Source of the DNA: Candidatus Eisenbacteria bacterium
GTDB taxonomy: Bacteria; Orphanbacterota; Orphanbacteria; Orphanbacterales; Orphanbacteraceae
Reading direction: 5' to 3'
DNA length: 64,000 nt
Assembly: GCA_016930695.1 (NCBI GenBank)
Contig: JAFGGD010000020.1
Span: 80,028 to 144,027 of the forward strand
Every line of letters starts with the position of its first letter. The first letter of the stretch is position 1. This document shows, one piece after another, positions 52,761 to 59,675 of this stretch. Made by a program: the position numbers and the translations under genes. The notes beneath the pieces were generated by a model. That model was not told the origin of the DNA. It did not search any database and worked only from the letters and a program-made list of their open reading frames with translations.

Positions 52761-52961
52761 ATGCAAAGGAAGCGAAACGGAAACCCCTTCCTCATCAAAG
52801 CAAGCCCCAACAGCACGTTCGATATCCTGCTCAAAAAGGCGGAACAAGAGGGAAGGCTCGGCGGGAAACACCGTTGCGCCATCTGCGGCATGTCCCACCA
52901 ATCCAAGCAGGAAGCCACCGAGTGTTGCGCGAAACTGCGCGATCGGCAGCAATTGAGGTAA
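52761..52961 (+). CDS. Small Cys-rich putative zinc-binding protein
   Basis: A 66-aa protein with a good AGGAGG eight bases before the ATG, so it is very probably translated. The first half is basic (MQRKRNGNPFLIKASPNSTF). The second half has CAICGMSHQSKQEATECC, that is CxxC plus His and a Cys pair 12-13 residues on, fitting a small zinc ribbon or knuckle. It lies between bS21 and bL35 in the same direction with 75 and 9 nt gaps, so a ribosome-associated role is a reasonable guess. It is not a ribosomal protein that I recognise (not bL33, bL36 or uS14). The family is unknown. Confidence 0.7.
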   Translation: MQRKRNGNPFLIKASPNSTFDILLKKAEQEGRLGGKHRCAICGMSHQSKQEATECCAKLRDRQQLR

Positions 52962-52970
52962 AAAGAACCC

Positions 52971-53168
52971 ATGCCCAAGATCAAGACGAATCGGAGCGCC
53001 GCCAAGCGTTTCCGAGCGACCGGAGGGGGCAAGGTGCGCCGCCACAAGGCGTACGCGAGCCATCTTCTTTCCGGGAAGTCCCCGAAACAGAAGCGTCGTC
53101 TGCGTAAGCCGGCCGTGCTCTCCAAGGCGGACATGCAGCGCTTCCGGCGACTCCTGCCGAACGGTTGA
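52971..53168 (+). CDS. rpmI: Ribosomal protein bL35
   Basis: A 65-aa bL35 of the large subunit: MPKIKTNRSAAKRFRATGGGK at the N-terminus, then HLLSGKSPKQKRRLRK, typical of the family. It starts 9 nt after the Cys-rich mini-protein. In most bacteria rpmI stands between infC and rplT; neither is here, so this copy is separated from that operon. The following HEAT-repeat frame could begin inside its 3' end, but a better start lies at 53219. Confidence 0.95.
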   Translation: MPKIKTNRSAAKRFRATGGGKVRRHKAYASHLLSGKSPKQKRRLRKPAVLSKADMQRFRRLLPNG

Positions 53169-53218
53169 TCCGCGCGCGCCGCGCCGGCCGTCCCGGATCC
53201 GCGGAAAGAAGGGGAATC

Positions 53219-53785
53219 ATGAAACGACTGCTTCCGTTCTTCCTCTGCCTGTTGACGGTTTTTCCCGTTTTCGCGCAGACGCAGGAAGAGGAGGCGGGCC
53301 GCTATTTGGACACGATGATCGGGGCGATCCGGGAAGGGAACGACCCGATGAGGAACCGGATGTTCATCAAACTCCGGGTCCTCGGCGTCCCCGCCGTCGG
53401 TCCTCTTCTGGGAGCCCTGGACAACGAGACGCCCGAAGTGCGGCACTATGTCTCCTTCACCCTCGGATTCTTCGATGATCCCCGCGTGGTGGATGCTCTT
53501 CTCGGTGTTTTCCGTTCCGACCCGGAGACGTCGGTCCGCTGCGCGGCGGCGGAGGCGCTCGGGCGCCTGGAGAGCGCCGAAGCGGTGGATCCCCTTCTCG
53601 ACGCGCTGAAGGTAGGGGACGCGAAGATCCGCCAATCCGCCGCCTACGCCCTCGGGTTGGTGGGTGATCCGCGCGCGCGACCCGCCCTGGAGAAAGCCAA
53701 GTCCGACGCCGACGAGCTGGTTCGATTCTTCGCCGAGGAGGCGCTCGTCGAGATCGATCGGGCCGTGGCGCGCCGCAAATCCTGA
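53219..53785 (+). CDS. Secreted HEAT-repeat protein
   Basis: A 188-aa protein with a Sec signal (MKRLLPFFLCLLTVFPVFAQ) from an ATG at 53219 with AAGAAGGGG upstream. The rest is made of HEAT/PBS-lyase-like repeats: VPAVGPLLGALDNETPEVRHYVSFTLGFFDDPRVV, then SVRCAAAEALGRLESAEAVDPLLDAL and IRQSAAYALGLVGDPRARPAL. Such proteins mediate protein contacts in the periplasm. It precedes the LolA-like gene by 109 nt and may share its transcript. The function beyond scaffolding is unknown. Confidence 0.8.
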   Translation: MKRLLPFFLCLLTVFPVFAQTQEEEAGRYLDTMIGAIREGNDPMRNRMFIKLRVLGVPAVGPLLGALDNETPEVRHYVSFTLGFFDDPRVVDALLGVFRSDPETSVRCAAAEALGRLESAEAVDPLLDALKVGDAKIRQSAAYALGLVGDPRARPALEKAKSDADELVRFFAEEALVEIDRAVARRKS

Positions 53786-53894
53786 CCGAAAAAGTCGCCG
53801 ATTCGGCGCATCGCCCGAACCGGGACCGATCCGGGCGGCGCGTTCTCCCGTTCCCGGCGAGTCCGGAAGGGTGGAGCGGAGGGTAGGATCCGAC

Positions 53895-54605
53895 ATGCGC
53901 ATCCGATCGTTCTTCGCCCTCCCGGCGCGGCCGCGGTCCGCGGCGCTCCTCGTCTCGCTTTTTCTCTGCGCGTTCTCCGCGGCGCGCGGGGAGGACGCCG
54001 AAGCGGTGCTGGCGCGACTGCGCGCCGCCCAGGCGGACCTCGTCGACCTCAGCGCGACGTTCGTTCACACCAAGCACGCGCCTCTCTTCGATGAGGAGAT
54101 CACCTCCCGCGGCCGCCTCTTCTACCGGCGTCCGGACCTTCTCCTTCTCCGCTACGAGGAACCGGATTCCAGCCGCGTCTGGATCGACGGCGGCCGGATC
54201 TGGCTTTACTACCCGGAGCTGAAACAGGCCCACCTCTACGCCATCGATCCCGAATCGACGCTGCCAGGGCTCTTTCTCGGCCTTCGGGGAACGCTAGAAG
54301 GTTTGGAGGAGAAGTTTCTCGTCGAAACGGAGGACGGTGCCCGCGAGAAGGGATTCACCACCGACGTGCTGATTCTCCGGCCCCAGGAGGGGACCGACCT
54401 CTACGGCGAGGTGGACCATGTCCGGGTCGTCATCCGGCGCGAGGACGGACTCCCCCTCCGAACCGAATTTCAAGAGGCGTCGGGGGATCTGACCCGTTTC
54501 ACCTTCGACGACTTCCATCGCAATCCCGGGCTGGACGAGTCGATTTTCCGTTTCGTTCCGCCTCCGGGGACGGAGGTCTTCGAGTCGGAAGGGGAGACGT
54601 GGTAG
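53895..54605 (+). CDS. lolA: LolA-like outer-membrane lipoprotein carrier
   Basis: A 236-aa periplasmic protein. The signal peptide (ALLVSLFLCAFSAARG) is followed by a LolA/LolB fold: LSATFVHTKHAPLFDEEITSRGRLFYRRPDLLLLRYEEPDS, then VWIDGGRIWLYYPELKQAHLY and LRTEFQEASGDLTRFTFDDFHRNPGLDESIFRFVPPPGTEV, which matches the conserved C-terminal phrase of the family. LolA carries lipoproteins from the LolCDE complex to the outer membrane, consistent with the many lipoproteins encoded at 24.8-47 kb. The stop overlaps the folC start by 7 nt. Confidence 0.85.
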   Translation: MRIRSFFALPARPRSAALLVSLFLCAFSAARGEDAEAVLARLRAAQADLVDLSATFVHTKHAPLFDEEITSRGRLFYRRPDLLLLRYEEPDSSRVWIDGGRIWLYYPELKQAHLYAIDPESTLPGLFLGLRGTLEGLEEKFLVETEDGAREKGFTTDVLILRPQEGTDLYGEVDHVRVVIRREDGLPLRTEFQEASGDLTRFTFDDFHRNPGLDESIFRFVPPPGTEVFESEGETW

Positions 54606-55951
54606 CCTCCGTCTCCGCGCGCTTCCGCCGCACCCTCTCCTTCTTGGACCGGTTGGTCGACTGGGAGCGGGAGGCGGGCCTCGTGTTCACCGAGGAGGTG
54701 ATCCGCCTCGACCTCTTCCGGGAAGCTCTCGCCCGAATCGGCGATCCCCATCTCGCCTATCGCACCATCATCGTCGCCGGGACCAAGGGGAAGGGTTCCA
54801 CGTCCCTCCTGATCGCGCGCCTCCTCTCCGCCCACGGCATACGGACCGGGCTTTTCACCTCTCCTCATTTATCGAACGTGCGGGAGAGGATCCGGTTGGA
54901 CAACCGGCCCATCGGGCGGGAGGATTTCGCCGACGTACTGGAGACGCTTCGGGATTCCTTCCGCTACTTCGAGGGGATGGGGGAGTCCCGGACCTTTTTC
55001 GAGACCATGGCCGCCGCGGCTTTCCTCCATTTTCGGCGGGTGGGGGTCGAGGCGGCGGTACTCGAAGTGGGGCTCGGCGGGCGGTTGGACGCGACCAACG
55101 TGGCCGAGCCGGACCTTTCTGTGATCACCCCGATCAGCCGGGACCATGTGCGGATCCTGGGACCGAACCTGATCGCCATCGCCGGGGAGAAGGCGGGGGT
55201 GATCCGCCCGGGCAGGCCCCTTCTGATCGGGAAGCAGCGGCCGCGGGTGGTCCGTTTCCTGCGCGAGCGGGCCGAGGCGGCGGGCTGTCCCGTCCAGTTG
55301 TACGGCGAGGACTTCGAGGGGCGTTTTCTCGGCGTCGACCGGCGGGGGACCTGGTTCGATTACGTCGAGCGGGGCGCGCCGCCGGAGAGGATCCGCCTCG
55401 GCCTTCTCGGCGAGCACCAGGCTTGGAACGGCGCCACCGCTCTCGCGGCGCTCCCCCTCTTCGGCGTTCTGCCCGACCGGGAGCTGGTCCGGAAGGCGTT
55501 GCGGTGCTCCATCTGGGCGGGGCGCGGGGAGTTCCTCTCCCGGAACCCGCCGGTGCTGCTCGATGGGGCGCACAACGGCGATTCGGCGGAGGCGCTGGCG
55601 CGACTCGTGCGGGAACTCTTTCCGGGGGAGCGCCCCGTTCTCGTCTTCGGCGGCTCCCGGGGGAAGGACTTCCCCACCATGTTTCGCAGGCTCCTTCCGG
55701 CCGTGTCCGACGTGATCCTTACCGAATCGGCGCACCCGCGGGCGGCCCCCGCGTCGGAGCTGGAGAGGATCCTGAGACGGGTGGACGGCGGCGGTAGACG
55801 CGTGCGGATCGTGACGGACGCGCGCCGCGCGGTGGTGGAGGCGCTCCGCGGAAGCCGCGGCCGCCCGGTGCTCATCACCGGCTCCCTCTACCTGGCCGGC
55901 CGGGTGCGCCCGCGTTTCGGCCGCCTGCTTGCGGAGAGCCGCCGCGCGTGA
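54599..55951 (+). CDS. folC: Folylpolyglutamate / dihydrofolate synthase
   Basis: A 450-aa FolC of the Mur ligase superfamily, which adds glutamate to folates (and in many bacteria also makes dihydrofolate). Motifs are the P-loop VAGTKGKGSTS near residues 59-69, TGLFTSPHLSNVRERI, the LEVGLGGRLDATN metal/ATP segment, ITPISRDHVRILG, IAGEKAGVIRPG, and LLDGAHNGDS at the Mur-type C-terminal domain. The GTG start lies inside the end of the LolA-like gene, with GGAAGGGGAG just before it. The stop is 70 nt before the next GTG. Confidence 0.93.
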   Translation: MVASVSARFRRTLSFLDRLVDWEREAGLVFTEEVIRLDLFREALARIGDPHLAYRTIIVAGTKGKGSTSLLIARLLSAHGIRTGLFTSPHLSNVRERIRLDNRPIGREDFADVLETLRDSFRYFEGMGESRTFFETMAAAAFLHFRRVGVEAAVLEVGLGGRLDATNVAEPDLSVITPISRDHVRILGPNLIAIAGEKAGVIRPGRPLLIGKQRPRVVRFLRERAEAAGCPVQLYGEDFEGRFLGVDRRGTWFDYVERGAPPERIRLGLLGEHQAWNGATALAALPLFGVLPDRELVRKALRCSIWAGRGEFLSRNPPVLLDGAHNGDSAEALARLVRELFPGERPVLVFGGSRGKDFPTMFRRLLPAVSDVILTESAHPRAAPASELERILRRVDGGGRRVRIVTDARRAVVEALRGSRGRPVLITGSLYLAGRVRPRFGRLLAESRRA

Positions 55952-56021
55952 TACGGTCCTCCCGTCGGGCGGTCTCCGGGATCGCCCCCATCGACCCGAT
56001 CCCGCGGAGGGAAGCACGACC

Positions 56022-57776
56022 GTGCGGAGCGCCTGGATCCTCCTCGTCCTCTTCCTTCTCGCGCTGACGGTCCGCCTCGCCTACCTGTCCGATCGACGGG
56101 ACTACGAATTCAACGACCGCCTCGAGCTGGACCCGCGCGCCTACGACGAACGGGCGGCTGCGATCCTGCGGGGCGAGGACCCGACCGGCGGCCGGCCCGA
56201 TTATCAGGCGCCCCTCTACCCGTACTTCCTCGCCGCCGTTTACCGCGTCGCGGGCCGGGACTACGATGCGGCGCGCGCGGTCCAGGCGCTGCTCGGCGCG
56301 CTCACCGTCGTGTGGACGGCCGTCATCGGCGGGCGCCTGTTCCGCCCCTCCACCGGCCGGATCGCGGGGCTCGTCGCCGCCCTCTACGCTCCTTTCCCGT
56401 TTTACGAGGCGCAGATCATGAAGAGCGGGCCCGCCCTCTTCCTGGTCCTGCTCGGCTGTTTCCTGCTCCTCCGTTTCCGGAGTCCCGTCTCCGCCCTTCT
56501 CGCCGGCGTGGCGCTCGGCGGGGGCGCCCTTCTTCGCGAGAACACGCTCCTCTTCCTCGCCGCCGCGGCGGCGGGTGAGGCGTGGGGCCGCTCCGCCGGC
56601 CGGGGAAGCCTTCGTCGGGGGGCGCTGGTGCTCCTCGGCGGCGCGATCGCCGTGGCGCCGGTGACCCTCCGGAACCACGCCCGTTCCGGCGATTGGATAC
56701 TGATCACCTCGCAAGGAGGACAGAACTTTTATATCGGAAATAATCCGGCGGCCCGCGGAACCTACACGGACCTCCCCTTCGTCCGGCCCGACCCGCGCTG
56801 GGAGGAGGAGGATTTCCGCGCCGAGGCGTTCCGGCGGATCGGCCGGGAACTCCCGCCGGCGGCGCTCTCCCGCTACTGGTACGGCGAGGCGTTCCGCTGG
56901 ATGGCGCGAGAACCGGCGCGGGCGGCCGCGCTCTGGGGGCGGAAGGCGCTTCTGTTCTGGAACCGACTCGAGCTGCCGGACAACGAGAACTTCTACTATA
57001 TGCGGGAGCGCTTCGCCGCGCTTCGGGTGCTCCCCTTCACGTTCGGCGTGATCGCCCCCTTCGCGCTCCTGGGAATGGCGATCGCGGTCCGTCGTTTCCG
57101 GCGGCTTTTCCTGCTCTACGCCGGCGTGGGGGTCGTCTTCGCGGCGCTGGTCGCCTTCTTCCTCTTCTCCCGCTACCGCCTCGGCGCGGTCCCCTTCCTG
57201 ATCCTCTTCGCGGCGCATGGCGGGGAGCGCTTCGTGGGGGCTTGGCGGGAAAGACGGTTCGGCGCGGCGGCGCTTCTGACCGCGGGGCTCCTGACCGCGG
57301 CCGCCCTCGTCCATCTTGTCCGGCCGATCGACTTCGATCCCCGGCGGGACGGCTACCTCCCCCTTCACGTGAACCGGGCGATGCTCTTCGCCGAACAGGG
57401 ACAAGGAGAAAGGGCCGCCGAGGAATACGCCGCGGCTCTCGAGATCGCTCCGGACCGGGCGGAGATCCGCAAGCGTATGGGGGCGGTCCTCGCCCGCCTG
57501 GGGCGGCGCGAGGAGGCGATCCGGGAGATGCAGAGGGCCGCCGCGGGGCTCCCCGCCGACGGTGGATTGAGGAACGATCTCGCCCTTCTTCTTCTCGCCG
57601 GCGGGGAGCAGGAGAAAGCCCTCGTCCTGTTCCGCGAGGCCGTGCGAGTCGAGCCCGGGTTGGAGGCGCCGCACAGGAACCTCGCCCGCCTCCTCGAGGA
57701 GAGGGGGGAGGCGGAGGAAGCGGCCCGAGAGATGCGGATCGCGGATTCCCTGCGGACCGCCCGGGGGGGACGATGA
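56022..57776 (+). CDS. GT39-like glycosyltransferase fused to TPRs (second copy)
   Basis: A 584-aa protein with a GTG start 10 bases after GGAGGGA. Residues ~1-420 are a GT-C membrane region: the first exported loop contains LELDPRAYDERAAAIL (acidic pair), followed by APLYPYFLAAVYRVAGRDYDAARAVQALL and GGQNFYIGNNPAARGTY. Residues ~440-580 are four TPR-like repeats (NRAMLFAEQGQGERAAEEYAAALEIAPD and others). It is a paralogue of the protein at 20361, with the same unusual fusion. The downstream gene starts on its stop codon (ATGA), hinting at a shared function in envelope assembly. Confidence 0.82.
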   Translation: MRSAWILLVLFLLALTVRLAYLSDRRDYEFNDRLELDPRAYDERAAAILRGEDPTGGRPDYQAPLYPYFLAAVYRVAGRDYDAARAVQALLGALTVVWTAVIGGRLFRPSTGRIAGLVAALYAPFPFYEAQIMKSGPALFLVLLGCFLLLRFRSPVSALLAGVALGGGALLRENTLLFLAAAAAGEAWGRSAGRGSLRRGALVLLGGAIAVAPVTLRNHARSGDWILITSQGGQNFYIGNNPAARGTYTDLPFVRPDPRWEEEDFRAEAFRRIGRELPPAALSRYWYGEAFRWMAREPARAAALWGRKALLFWNRLELPDNENFYYMRERFAALRVLPFTFGVIAPFALLGMAIAVRRFRRLFLLYAGVGVVFAALVAFFLFSRYRLGAVPFLILFAAHGGERFVGAWRERRFGAAALLTAGLLTAAALVHLVRPIDFDPRRDGYLPLHVNRAMLFAEQGQGERAAEEYAAALEIAPDRAEIRKRMGAVLARLGRREEAIREMQRAAAGLPADGGLRNDLALLLLAGGEQEKALVLFREAVRVEPGLEAPHRNLARLLEERGEAEEAAREMRIADSLRTARGGR

Positions 57777-58540
57777 TCGCCGCCGCGCTGCTCGGGCTCT
57801 GCCTGGGCTGGACCTCCGGGTATCCTCTTCTCTATGAGGCGCCGCCGGAGAGGATCGACGCGCTCCTTCGGGATCCTCATTGGACGGTCCTCGGAGTCGA
57901 GGAGAAGCTCGCCGCCCTCGCCCGCCTTCGGATCCACACCCCCTACCGGATCGGCTGTCTCGGCGAAGGACGCGACCCGGACCGGGACCCTCTCTTCCGA
58001 CTCGACGAGACGGACTGCACCGTGCTGGTCGTGACCTCGGCGGCCCTTCTTCACGCCGGTTCCCTGGAGGAGGCGGAGGGGGCAATTCGCCGGATCCACT
58101 ACCGGGGGGGCCAACCCTCTTACGAGAACCGTTACCACTTCACTCTGGACCGGATCACCGCATCCCCCTTTTTCGAGGAGATCACCGCACGGGCGGCGCC
58201 CGACTCTCTTCTGGAGGGGATCACGGTACGGCTGAATCGGGACTCCGCCGGGGGACGTCTTCTCCCCATCGACTGGGAGAGGGAGGTGACGATACGCTAT
58301 CTGCCCGCCCGCCGCATGAACCGGACGGTCGCGGCGCGCCTCCCCTCCGCCTGCGGAATCGCCTTCTTGAGGCTCGCCAACGTTCCGAAGGGCTATCTCG
58401 TTGCGCACGAAGGGATTCTGTTGGACGGCGACCGTCTGTTCCACGCATCCTCCCGCGCCGGCCGGGTGGTGGAAAGCCCACTCTTCGATTACCTCGAGAA
58501 CACCGGCTTCGACGGCCTTCTCTTTTATCGCTTCCTCTGA
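57773..58540 (+). CDS. DUF1460-like secreted amidase/peptidase
   Basis: A 255-aa protein with a short N-terminal hydrophobic signal (MIAAALLGLCLGWTSG). It resembles DUF1460, an NlpC/P60-type papain-like fold acting on N-acetylmuramoyl peptides. The presumed nucleophile lies in LDETDCTVLVVTSAALL (Cys near residue 83), a conserved NRYHFTLDRI block follows, and a late GDRLFHASS supplies the His. Length and order fit the family. It overlaps the stop of the GT-TPR gene as ATGA. Peptidoglycan remodelling or recycling is likely by family; the exact bond cleaved is unknown. Confidence 0.72.
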   Translation: MIAAALLGLCLGWTSGYPLLYEAPPERIDALLRDPHWTVLGVEEKLAALARLRIHTPYRIGCLGEGRDPDRDPLFRLDETDCTVLVVTSAALLHAGSLEEAEGAIRRIHYRGGQPSYENRYHFTLDRITASPFFEEITARAAPDSLLEGITVRLNRDSAGGRLLPIDWEREVTIRYLPARRMNRTVAARLPSACGIAFLRLANVPKGYLVAHEGILLDGDRLFHASSRAGRVVESPLFDYLENTGFDGLLFYRFL

Positions 58541-58830
58541 TTCGGCCGGAGAAGCCCTCCCGCGCCCTTTTCGGGGGCTTCGAAAAAGTGGCGTACCGCC
58601 CCGTCTCTTTTTAGATTCCAGAACGAGAGCGAGATGGTGACGGCCGGGGGACCGGCCGGTCGGGAACGGGGCCCGGAGAAACGGACCTGGTGCATGCAAC
58701 AAAGGTTCCGGGTCTCACTCTCGAAAGCGGGATCGTGGCGCTCTGTTCCGGATCACCTTCGTCGCATCAAGTTTGCAATGGGGGGATTGATCGGCGAGGG
58801 CTCGGACATCGTCGCGGTCCTGCGAATAAA
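58541..58830. other. Intergenic region without a supported gene
   Basis: A 290-nt stretch after the DUF1460-like gene. It contains a GAAGCCC/GGGCTTC stem near 58551-58581 and a CTCTTTTT tract near 58607 that may be a weak terminator. A 75-codon frame at 58634-58861 has no ribosome-binding site and no recognisable protein character. Its right end runs into the structured element at 58831. Confidence 0.45.
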
Positions 58831-58908
58831 AAACCGGCCCAAGGAGTCAGAACCGGTGTGATACGGGGGGACTGGGAAAGACTCCGGAAGGCCGGTTTGT
58901 ATTTTTTC
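58831..58908. ncRNA. Structured RNA element / bidirectional terminator-like fold
   Basis: AAACCGGCC (58831-58839) pairs with GGCCGGTTT (58890-58898), and inside it GGAGTC (58843-58848) pairs with GACTCC (58880-58885), enclosing a ~31-nt loop. GTATTTTTT follows on the + strand, and a T run also follows the stem on the - strand. A competing pairing, GTC..CCCA with TGGG..GAC (58838-58848 and 58870-58876), is possible. It is not a tmRNA or 4.5S RNA that I can recognise. It may be a small RNA with its own terminator or a complex terminator. Confidence 0.5.
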
Positions 58909-58910
58909 CT

Positions 58911-58954
58911 AAAAAAAAGACGGTGCGCCGGATCCGAACCGCCGCCCGTCTTTT
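58911..58954 (-). terminator. Terminator of the tRNA-Leu gene
   Basis: On the - strand, AAAAGACGG pairs with CCGTCTTTT around a GC-rich inner stem and is followed by a run of T, 12 nt after the tRNA CCA end. Confidence 0.85.
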
Positions 58955-58965
58955 CTCGTTTCCGG

Positions 58966-59052
58966 TGGTGCCGAAGGGGGGACTCGAACCCCCACAGGCA
59001 TACGCCCACATGACCCTGAATCATGCGCGTCTACCAATTCCGCCACTTCGGC
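58966..59052 (-). tRNA. tRNA-Leu (anticodon CAG)
   Basis: An 87-nt class II tRNA. The acceptor arm is GCCGAAG/CTTCGGC with an encoded CCA. The D arm is GTGGCGGAATTGGTAGACGC. The anticodon stem CATGA/TCATG encloses TTCAGGG (CAG), and there is a long variable arm (GGGC-GTAT-GCCT). The T arm is GGGGG-TTCGAGT-CCCCC. The long variable arm and the A73 discriminator both fit leucine. It reads CUG codons. It has its own promoter and terminator. Confidence 0.97.
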
Positions 59053-59062
59053 ACGCCGGGAT

Positions 59063-59092
59063 AGTCTAGGGCCGGATCCCCTCTCGGGTCAA
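59063..59092 (-). promoter_or_regulatory. Promoter of tRNA-Leu
   Basis: On the - strand: TTGACC (59092-59087), an 18-bp spacer and TAGACT (59068-59063). The predicted start, near 59056, is only a few bases before the mature tRNA 5' end at 59052. A CCC-rich discriminator follows the -10. Confidence 0.72.
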
Positions 59093-59216
59093 GGGGAAAG
59101 CCGCTTTTCCCTTGTTCCGCTCCCTCCTCATCTGATACGTTCAAAAACCGCGGCTCGGCGGAGTCGCGCGTTTTTCGTCAACCCTCTTTCGGCGGCATCC
59201 CCGCAGGCGCCTTTCG

Positions 59217-59675
59217 ATGGAACGGGAGATCATCTGCACCAACCGGCGGGCGCGCCACGACTACCGGATCCTGGACACGGTGGAAGCGGGCCTGGTTCTG
59301 ACCGGCTCGGAGGTCAAATCGCTGCGCCGGAAACACGCGAGCCTGCAGGAGAGCTACGCCCGGGTCGAGGACGACGAAGTCTTCCTGGTCGGCGCCAACA
59401 TCCGCACCTACGAGCAGGCGGGACGCTTCAACCACGAACCGATCCGGAAGCGGAAACTACTGCTGAAGCGCTCGGAGATCCGCAAACTCCGGAGACAGGT
59501 GGAGGCCAAGGGAATCACCCTGGTGCCTCTCAGCCTTTATTTTCTCGGGAGCTGGGTCAAAGTGGAGATCGGGCTCGCCCTGGGAAAGCGGAGCTACGAC
59601 AAGCGAGCCGCCATCGCCGAGCGAGACGCCGCCCGCGAGATGGACCGCGCGCGGAAGAGGGATCTTCATGCGTAA
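59217..59675 (+). CDS. smpB: SsrA-binding protein SmpB
   Basis: A 152-aa SmpB that binds tmRNA and delivers it to stalled ribosomes for trans-translation. Signature segments are NRRARHDYRILDTVEAGLVLTGSEVKSLR, the EVFLVGANIRTYEQAG strand pair, RKRKLLLKRSEI, and the C-terminal GLALGKRSYDKRAAIAERDAAREMDRA tail that mimics the codon-anticodon contact. No tmRNA gene is seen next to it, unlike in many genomes. The Shine-Dalgarno site is weak. Its stop overlaps the amidase start by 8 nt, opening a six-gene overlapping run. Confidence 0.96.
   Translation: MEREIICTNRRARHDYRILDTVEAGLVLTGSEVKSLRRKHASLQESYARVEDDEVFLVGANIRTYEQAGRFNHEPIRKRKLLLKRSEIRKLRRQVEAKGITLVPLSLYFLGSWVKVEIGLALGKRSYDKRAAIAERDAAREMDRARKRDLHA

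Noticed and set aside
58634..58861. 75-codon frame near tRNA-Leu
   Set aside because: No ribosome-binding site, no recognisable composition, and it runs into the structured RNA element.
58843..58898. Possible 4.5S (SRP) RNA because of ACTCCGGAAGG
   Set aside because: The conserved SRP helix-8 sequence with its GNAR tetraloop and AGCAG internal loop is not present.
59053..59216. Search for a tmRNA (ssrA) gene beside smpB
   Set aside because: The only RNA gene seen is tRNA-Leu. There is no alanine-tRNA-like end or tag reading frame within the intergenic space.
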